Positions 58,331-64,000 of a stretch of DNA of 64,000 bases are shown in pieces. A program made the position numbers and the translations under genes. Source of the stretch: Deltaproteobacteria bacterium. GTDB lineage: Bacteria > Lernaellota > Lernaellaia > JACKCT01. Position 1 is the first letter of the stretch; each line of letters begins with the position of its first letter. The stretch covers positions 62,001 to 126,000 of the forward strand of contig JAOSJX010000024.1 in the NCBI GenBank assembly GCA_027493875.1, in the 5' to 3' direction. The notes beneath the pieces are model-generated. The model was not told the DNA's origin, ran no database searches, and saw nothing but the letters and a program-made list of their open reading frames with translations.

Positions 58331-59956
58331 TTATGCCCCGCATCCGCACGATGCGTCATCGTCGTCGTCATCGTCGTCGCCGGAGGAGGTGAATTCCGCC
58401 TGAACACTGCACAATTCTTCAATACAGCCGGCGAAATCGCCGCAATTGTCGACGTCTTCGTGATCGGCGCAATCCTGGACGCAGTCCCAGGGCCCCGTGG
58501 CGTCCTGGCAAAGATTGTGCGCCTTGGCGCCGGACATCGGTTCGCCGTTGTCGAAAAGGGCCAGATCGCATTCCGTGTAGATCAGCGTCAGCAGATCGGT
58601 GCAATCGATGTCGCCGTCGACGCCGTCGTCGTCGGCGTCGTCGTCGCCGTCGTCATCGTCGTCATCGTCGCCGAAGCCGGCGACCTCCTTGTACCGTTTC
58701 ACCGCCTCGTACGCATTGATCTCGCCCCACCCCGTGTCCTGGTTCCACGTGCCGTTGTTGGAGGCCGTTTCGAACATCACCTCGGCGACCAGATCGGGGT
58801 CAGGGCCGGCCGCGCTGATCATGAGCGCCGCCACGGCGGCGGCGTGGGGGCACGACATGCTCGTGCCGGAGAACGCGTAGTATCCGACGCCGCTCCACCA
58901 CGACGTCGTCTGCTGAACGATCTCCTCGCCCGGCGCGAGCACGTCGAGCGCCGTGCCGAAGTTCGCAAAACCGGAACGCGACGCCGCGGTACCCGGCGTG
59001 TGCGGGCGGCTCGATCCCACCGCGATCACGTTGTTGTACGCCGCCGGATAATCGACGGGCGAATCGCCGTCGTTGCCCGACGCCGCGAACACGGTGACGT
59101 CGTTCGTCCAGGCGTAGGTCATGGCGTTGGCCGACTGGCTCACGTACTGCGGCCCGCCGAGACTCATGCTGATGATGTCCGCGCCGTTGGCGACGGCGTA
59201 GTAGATCGCGTCGATGATGTCGCCCTCGTACGCCCCGCCGAAATTATCCGGAAACACCTTGAGCGGCATGATCGCCGCGTCGTACGCGATGCCCGCGGCG
59301 CCGAGCCCGTTGTTCGTCGCCTCGGCGATCGTATTGGAGACGTGCGTTCCGTGGCCCTGCGAATCGGTGGCGTCCGTGTCGTTGTTGTTGAAATCGTATC
59401 CCGCGAGAATGAACTGCGCGCGGTCGTCGATGGACATCAGGTAGCCCGTGTCGAGCACCGCCACCACGGTCCCCGTCCCCTTCGCCAGATCCCACGCCTT
59501 GTCCACGTAAATCTGCGGGAAGTTGGATTGATACTGCGAGTAGTAAGGATCGTTCGGCGTGAAGCTCGGATACAGCACCCAGTTCGGGTTGGCGTCCTCC
59601 ACCTCGGGCATGGCGCGAAGTTTTTCGACGACGGTCTTCACGTCTCCCGTGAACTCGACGAGCGTGTAGGTCAGATCGCCGGTATCGAAGCCGCCCGCTT
59701 TTTTCAGTTCGACGGCCGCGTGCGACGTGCCCTGAAACGTATGGAACGAACGCACGCGCGCCCCGCCGCGCGCCACGGCCGATTCGGCGTCGGCCAGGCT
59801 CATGGCCTTTCGAAACGACACGATCGCGGTGGTGCCGCTGGCCTCGGCGCCGTCGATCATCACGTTGAAGCTGTCCTTATAAGCCCAGGCCGGCGCGGCC
59901 ATAAAAACCATGACCGCCACGGCGACGAGTACCGCCGGACCGAATTTCTTTGTCAT
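58331..59956 (-). CDS. Subtilisin-like S8 serine protease with Cys-rich domain and Asp-rich CGCGA tail
   Basis: ATG 59956 follows GGGAGAAG and begins a signal peptide ending APAWAYKD. An I9-like propeptide (ARVRSFHTFQGTSHAAVEL) precedes the catalytic domain. The triad is clear: Asp in VAVLDTGYL, His in DSQGHGTHVSNTI and Ser in AFSGTSMSCPHAAA, with the oxyanion Asn in FAASGNDGDSP. A short Asp-rich linker and a 75-residue Cys-rich domain (DCTDLLTLIYTECDLALFD, NLCQDATGPWDCVQDC) follow, then a second Asp run and ASCGCGA. The protease is exported and probably surface-tethered. It is unbroken, unlike many neighbours. Substrates are unknown; maturation of the anchored surface proteins is a possibility. 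Confidence 0.9.
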   Translation of the reverse strand: MTKKFGPAVLVAVAVMVFMAAPAWAYKDSFNVMIDGAEASGTTAIVSFRKAMSLADAESAVARGGARVRSFHTFQGTSHAAVELKKAGGFDTGDLTYTLVEFTGDVKTVVEKLRAMPEVEDANPNWVLYPSFTPNDPYYSQYQSNFPQIYVDKAWDLAKGTGTVVAVLDTGYLMSIDDRAQFILAGYDFNNNDTDATDSQGHGTHVSNTIAEATNNGLGAAGIAYDAAIMPLKVFPDNFGGAYEGDIIDAIYYAVANGADIISMSLGGPQYVSQSANAMTYAWTNDVTVFAASGNDGDSPVDYPAAYNNVIAVGSSRPHTPGTAASRSGFANFGTALDVLAPGEEIVQQTTSWWSGVGYYAFSGTSMSCPHAAAVAALMISAAGPDPDLVAEVMFETASNNGTWNQDTGWGEINAYEAVKRYKEVAGFGDDDDDDDGDDDADDDGVDGDIDCTDLLTLIYTECDLALFDNGEPMSGAKAHNLCQDATGPWDCVQDCADHEDVDNCGDFAGCIEELCSVQAEFTSSGDDDDDDDDASCGCGA

Positions 59957-60132
59957 TGACCGCTTCTCCCTGGGATGCGTCATCCCGCAAACGGGCGGGT
60001 AAAAAAAGCTTCCCTTTATACACGCGTTGCGGCCCCGATCCAACCGGTCCCGTTCCGCTTTCCAAGCCCGCCGGTTGACCGGAATTCCTCAATTATTTAA
60101 GACGGTTCACGCACAACCCCGGCGGAGGGTCT

Positions 60133-60992
60133 TTGGAACAATTCATCGGCGTCAAGGCCTACGCGAAGGTCAACCTCCGCTTGGAAGTCCTCGCGCGCCG
60201 GTCCGACGGATACCACGATCTCCAGATGGTCAACGCGTGCCTCGATCTCGCCGACGACCTTGTCCTGGAGCGAACGGACAACGGCATCCGGCTGGTCGTC
60301 GAAGGCGCGGATCTCCCCGTCGACGCGGACAACCTCGCCTACCGCGCCGCGCGCGCGTTTCTCGACGCGGCCGGAGAAGGCGGCGGCGTGGTGATCAAGA
60401 TCGGTAAAAAAATTCCCGTGGCGGCGGGCCTCGGCGGCGGGTCCGGCGATGCGGCCGCCGTGTTGCGCGGGATGAACGAATTGTTCGGCGCCGGCCTCGA
60501 CGACGCGCGCCTCGCCGACCTCGGGCTGAAAAATCGGCGCGGACGTACCGTTCTGTTTGCGCGGGACACCGAGCGTGGTGCGCGGCGTCGGCGAAATCGT
60601 GCTCCCGTACGACATCACCGGCGATCTCCGCGTCGGCCTTTTGAATCCCGGTTTTCCGGTAAGCACGGCGGAGGCGTACCGCATGGCCTCCGCGTCCGGC
60701 ACTCCCCCGGACCGCTTCTACCCTTCCCGGCGCGCTCGCGGGAGCGGCCGCCGCGGCCGGGATTTTGCGCAACGATCTCGAAGCGGTGATCGCCGCGCGC
60801 CACCCGGAAATCGGCGAGATGCGTGAGCTTTTGACGGAGAACGGCGCCGCGGGCGTGCTGATGAGCGGCAGCGGTCCGAGCGTCTTCGGCCTGTGGGACG
60901 GCGCGCTCCCGGAGGACGAACTCACCCTCGCCGCGATGGAACACGGCTGGCGGTTTTACGCCGCGCGGCTGCGGACGGTGGCCACGGCATAA
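60133..60992 (+). CDS. ispE: 4-diphosphocytidyl-2-C-methyl-D-erythritol kinase
   Basis: IspE phosphorylates CDP-methylerythritol in the MEP isoprenoid pathway. TTG 60133 follows GGCGGAGGG. The GHMP-kinase N-terminus is KAYAKVNLRLEVLARRSDGY, and the ATP loop is PVAAGLGGGSGDAAAVLRG. Two indels break the frame: near 60535 GLK continues IGADVPFCLRGTPSVV, and near 60730 PPDRFYP continues with AAGILRNDLEAVIAARHP. The C-terminal glycine motif is VLMSGSGPSVFGLWDG. Merged length is about 286 residues, as expected. Because the MEP pathway is essential in most bacteria that use it, the breaks are best explained as assembly errors. Confidence 0.92.
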
Positions 60993-61103
60993 CAGAACGT
61001 CATGGAGGAAAACGAAAAACCCTTGCCCTGAGCAGCGTCGAAGGGGCGCTTTTTTGTTCTCCGGGGTGAAAAAACCAGGACGGTCTTTTTCAACCCTGAG
61101 TAA

Positions 61104-61175
61104 TGGGGCGTCGACAAGTGGTAAGTCACGGGACTTTGAATCCCGCATTCGCAGGTTCGAATCCTGCCGCCCCAG
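61104..61175 (+). tRNA. tRNA-Gln (anticodon TTG)
   Basis: The 7-bp acceptor stem TGGGGCG / CGCCCCA is followed by discriminator G. The anticodon arm CGGGA-CTTTGAA-TCCCG presents TTG. The T arm GCAGG-TTCGAAT-CCTGC is perfect. CCA is not encoded (TCA follows). Total 72 nt. Confidence 0.95.
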
Positions 61176-61464
61176 TCAACAAAATCAGGCATTCGGCGCG
61201 ATTTCCGCCGGGTGCCTTTTTCTTTGAGTCACCACTGAGCAACCACGCAGAAAAGTTTAGCGTTGATCCGCAGAGACGGGCGATCGTTCGTCCATCTACC
61301 GGCGAAAGCGGTCCTTTATAGGTATCCACGTCGCACTTTATGAATCGACGGGTGACGACGATCTGGCGCATGCTGTAGATTGTGTCCTGGTAGTTGGCGG
61401 TTTTCGTTTTCGGCGCAAGACGGGTTACCCACGTGAGGCCAAACTTAAGAAGGAAAACCAGATC

Positions 61465-61884
61465 ATGAGGCCTAATCCTGCACAGTTCGTCACCCTCGTG
61501 ATGCTCACCCTCACGCTCCCGCTTTTCCTCGCGTGCGATGGGTGCGGGCTTGGCGGCGACGACGATGATGATGACGACGACGACAGCACCGAGTCTGAAT
61601 TCGGCGATTGCCAGGAAGAAGTTTTTAATCCGGGACTCCTTGACCCGGAAAGCGAAGATTATCGGTCTGATATTGATGCCGCGCTTAAAAATTGCGATGA
61701 CCAACAAGAAGGGCGTTTCGATTGCTCTGGTGTGGGGGATTATGAAAGCGAGGAATGGTGTAACTGCGTGGTTCCTTTTTATCAGCAAGCATGCGAGTGT
61801 GCGAGTTCTATCTGCAGCGATCATCCAGTCTGTGGAGAGTACGACGTCATAATGTTTGAGAATAATTGTGGAAGATATTATTGA
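61465..61884 (+). CDS. Small lipoprotein with poly-Asp linker and Cys-rich domain
   Basis: The leader MRPNPAQFVTLVMLTLTLPL ends in lipobox FLAC. DGCGLGGDDDDDDDDD follows, then about 90 residues rich in Cys (FGDCQEEVFNPG, LKNCDDQQEGRFDCSGVG, WCNCVVPFYQQACECASS). The domain resembles the Cys-rich insert of the nearby subtilase and the next small lipoprotein in spacing, though not clearly in sequence. It is probably disulfide-bonded and surface or periplasmic. The 290 bp between the tRNA and this gene hold nothing I can support. Confidence 0.7.
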   Translation: MRPNPAQFVTLVMLTLTLPLFLACDGCGLGGDDDDDDDDDSTESEFGDCQEEVFNPGLLDPESEDYRSDIDAALKNCDDQQEGRFDCSGVGDYESEEWCNCVVPFYQQACECASSICSDHPVCGEYDVIMFENNCGRYY

Positions 61885-61906
61885 GCACTCCAATGGAGAC
61901 GCCTTC

Positions 61907-62212
61907 GTGTACTTTCAAATGAGTCTCCTGGTTCTCGCGCTCGCGCTCTTTCTCCCGCTTGCTTGCGTCAATGCATCGGACGATGACGATGATGACGACG
62001 ATAATGCGGACGAATTTACCGATGCCGACGTGGCCGAATGCGAGGCGGAAGTTTATGACGATTGCCCAGACGGCGCGGACGAATACGAAAATCCGCAATG
62101 CTACCGATGGCTTTTAAGCTGTTCTGAGTGCGGCTGTCATGTTACCGATTGTTCGACAATGACAGGCGAGCCTAGCCAGTCGGAATGTCCCTACCTGCGC
62201 GATGATGTCTGA
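61907..62212 (+). CDS. Small lipoprotein with poly-Asp linker, Cys-rich, second copy type
   Basis: I choose GTG 61907 because GGAG lies about 8 nt upstream and it leads directly into the signal MSLLVLALALFLPLAC. NASDDDDDDDDNADEF and a short Cys-rich domain (VAECEAEVYDDCPDG, CYRWLLSCSECGCHVTDC) follow. It overlaps none of the previous gene from this start; the earlier track start would overlap by 29 nt. Same design as the preceding gene, so the two may be a diverged pair. Function is unknown. Confidence 0.65.
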   Translation: MYFQMSLLVLALALFLPLACVNASDDDDDDDDNADEFTDADVAECEAEVYDDCPDGADEYENPQCYRWLLSCSECGCHVTDCSTMTGEPSQSECPYLRDDV

Positions 62213-62374
62213 TATTACGGACCGGCACTAATGAAAAACGAATAGGCAACGTAAATGTGTCCGGTAATTCGCGGCAAGCGCCCATTGAATCGCAACCGGC
62301 AGCGCGAATTTTTGCCGAGATTTTCCGCATTCCGAGCGGCTGGTTTTTCGAGTTTTCCGACTCTTCCACGCGCG

Positions 62375-64000
62375 CTACGCGCCCTCGTCGCCCGGCCCTG
62401 CCGCCGGAACGAGGCACCCCGGGCCGTCGCCAATCAAATCCGTGCGGCCGGCGACCGTCAGCGCCTCGCGCACGAAGCGCGCGTTGTCCGGCCGGCGGTA
62501 TTGCAGAAGCGCGCGCTGGAGCTTTCGCTCGCGGTGGGCGAGCGGGCGGTAGACTTTTTCGTCCGTCAGCGGATCGACGCCGGTGTAATGCATGCACGCG
62601 CTCGCCGTGCCCGGCATCGGCACGAAGTCCTGGATCTGCGTCGACTCGATGCCGCGCTCGCGCATGAATTGCGCGACCTCCAGCGCGTCCTCCATCGTCG
62701 ATCCCGGATGCGACGCCATCACATACGGCACGATCTCCACGCCGCTTCGCCCCAGCTTTTTGAACGTCGCCACGCATTTGTCGAAAAACCGCGGCGTCTG
62801 GTCCGCGGCGTACTTGCGCAGGCGCCGCATCACCGCGTCGCTCACGTGCATCGGCGCCGGCTTGAACATGCCCCCGGTAAAGCGCGAGAGGATCAGCAGG
62901 AACAACTCCTCGCCGTCGGGATCGTTCTCGATCAGATCGTAGCGGAAGTTCGACGCGATAAACGCCTGCTTGACGCCGTCGATCTTCAGCGCTTCGCGCA
63001 GGAGATTCAGGTAAGGCCGCTGCGTGGTGTTGAGGTTGCGGCACGGTTCGGGATAGGTGCACGACGCGCGCGCGCAGGCGTCGCGGTTCGCCTCCTCGGC
63101 GCCGGGCTCCTGCTTGGCGCAGCGCGTTCCGTAGACGTTGCCCACCGGTCCGCCGATATTGCTCACCACGCCGCGGAAATAACGGAACTTGGACACAAGC
63201 CGCGCCTCGCCCAGCACGTTCCCCTCGCTCCGCGAGGTCACGAAACGCCCCTGGTGCGCGAAGATCGCGCAGAAGCTGCATCCGGCGTGACAGCCGCGGT
63301 GCGTCATCAGCGAAAATTTCACCGTCTCGAACGCCGGAATCGCGCCCTGTTTCTTGTAACGCGGATGCGGCGTGCGGACGAACGGCAGCTCGTAAACCGC
63401 GTCCAGCTCCTGCGTCGTCATCGGCGGCTGCGGCGGATTGACCACCAGCACGTGATCCGCGTAGCGCTGCGTCATCGGCTTGGCGTGCCAGGGATCGAAG
63501 TTGGACAGATCCGATTTGGCCATGCGCAGAAAGGCATCCTTGTCGCGCACGACGTCGTCGTAGTCCGGAAGATCGATGCGGTCCTTGCCGACGACTTTAT
63601 CGAGATGGTCCTCCGGCGCCGCGCGCCACGCGACGCCGCGGACGCCGCGGCATCCTTCGATCCCCGTACCGTGACGGAAACACTTGACGATGTCGCGCAC
63701 CGCTTTCTCGCCCTGGCCGTAGACGAGCAAATCCGCGCCCGAACCGGTGAGCGTGCCGGCGAGGACGGCGTCGTCGAAGTAGTCGTAGTGCGCCAGCCGC
63801 CGGAGGCCGGCCTCGATGCCGCCGAGGATCACCGGCGTTTCCGGAAACACCTGCTTCAACGCCTGGCCGTACACGACCACCGCGTGATCGGGGCGGCGCC
63901 CTGTCAGGCGTCCCGCGGAGTAGTTGTCGAATTTGCGCGGCCGTTTCGTGGGCGAATAATTGTTGATCATCGAATCGGCGCAGCCGGAGGTGACGCCGAA
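62375..64000 (-). CDS. YgiQ-family radical SAM protein, 5' end outside window
   Basis: The C-terminal 540 residues are present. The frame is open to the window edge (FGVTSGCADS precedes the first track Met). Family segments include SMINNYSPTKRPRKFDNYS, VPILGGIEA-like VILGGIEAGLRRLAHYDYFD, LLVYGQGEKAV, the radical SAM motif MTHRGCHAGCSFCAIFAHQG, and VMASHPGSTMEDALEVAQFM. It belongs to the UPF0313/YgiQ group. The biochemical role is not established to my knowledge. It is complete at the 3' end and unbroken. Confidence 0.9.
   Translation of the reverse strand, partial: FGVTSGCADSMINNYSPTKRPRKFDNYSAGRLTGRRPDHAVVVYGQALKQVFPETPVILGGIEAGLRRLAHYDYFDDAVLAGTLTGSGADLLVYGQGEKAVRDIVKCFRHGTGIEGCRGVRGVAWRAAPEDHLDKVVGKDRIDLPDYDDVVRDKDAFLRMAKSDLSNFDPWHAKPMTQRYADHVLVVNPPQPPMTTQELDAVYELPFVRTPHPRYKKQGAIPAFETVKFSLMTHRGCHAGCSFCAIFAHQGRFVTSRSEGNVLGEARLVSKFRYFRGVVSNIGGPVGNVYGTRCAKQEPGAEEANRDACARASCTYPEPCRNLNTTQRPYLNLLREALKIDGVKQAFIASNFRYDLIENDPDGEELFLLILSRFTGGMFKPAPMHVSDAVMRRLRKYAADQTPRFFDKCVATFKKLGRSGVEIVPYVMASHPGSTMEDALEVAQFMRERGIESTQIQDFVPMPGTASACMHYTGVDPLTDEKVYRPLAHRERKLQRALLQYRRPDNARFVREALTVAGRTDLIGDGPGCLVPAAGPGDEGA

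Noticed and set aside
61126-61893. 255-codon minus-strand ORF over the tRNA and small lipoprotein
   Set aside because: It crosses the tRNA-Gln gene and has no ribosome site or domain. The + strand gene has a clear lipoprotein signal.

Overview
The window is about 62-64% GC and reads as a diderm, probably motile, free-living bacterium. It carries an LPS-type heptosyltransferase, an outer-membrane barrel, many lipoproteins and a flagellin with a sigma-28-type promoter. Many exported proteins have long Asp-rich linkers (repeated DDDT-x blocks), Thr/Ser-rich linkers and short Cys-rich ends. From memory this style occurs in lineages once grouped with Deltaproteobacteria (Myxococcota/Bradymonadales-like or candidate phyla such as Lernaellota). 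That placement is inference; no rRNA gene is present.

Layout. 1-6.4 kb: a partial anchored surface protein, an intergenic field of 7-nt repeats, a beta-propeller surface protein, and a cysteine-peptidase-like plus beta-helix (tailspike-like) group. 6.4-9.5 kb: an SGNH hydrolase remnant, a large lipoprotein and an orphan nucleotidyltransferase. 9.5-18.2 kb: a long palindromic element, a rhodanese/DUF1329 pair, flagellin, two tandem PQQ-dehydrogenase-like propellers, an AmrS-type radical SAM enzyme, a PAP2 protein and an AglD/YbhN-type membrane protein. 18.2-21.7 kb: an AAA ATPase with a DUF4276 (TOPRIM-like) partner, a candidate defence pair, and a B12-binding radical SAM enzyme. 21.8-25.5 kb: an Rrf2 regulator and cysH-cysD-cysN for sulfate assimilation, with a palindromic operator in the cysH promoter. 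25.5-34.5 kb: lipoproteins, a beta-carbonic-anhydrase-like protein, an OFA-type transporter, a complete IS630 element, a sulfatase-fold protein and the large subunit of a methylmalonyl-CoA-type mutase. 34.6-40.5 kb: envelope glycan genes, a ferredoxin, a Crp/Fnr regulator and an ECF sigma/anti-sigma pair. 40.7-49.9 kb: an outer-membrane barrel and four exported Asp-rich proteins, two of them related surface proteins. 49.9-57.2 kb: an arginine operon (P-loop gene, argC, argB, argE, argR, argG, argH) with an ARG-box-like palindrome upstream. 57.3-64 kb: a TPR-like membrane protein, a subtilase, ispE, tRNA-Gln(TTG), two small Cys-rich lipoproteins and a partial YgiQ-type radical SAM gene.

Two things dominate interpretation. 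First, at least 25 single-base frameshifts, mostly in homopolymers, break otherwise normal genes including ispE, argC and the DUF4276 gene. They look like assembly indels, so I give merged gene spans and state where the frame changes. Second, six exported proteins end in an Asp-rich run followed by a short Cys-Gly-Cys type tail, while seven lipoproteins have the same Asp-rich run directly after the lipobox cysteine. In both classes the acidic linker lies next to the cysteine end. Three of the tailed proteins share one jelly-roll-like domain of the choice-of-anchor J type. I propose that the Asp-rich plus CxC tail is an undescribed C-terminal anchoring signal.
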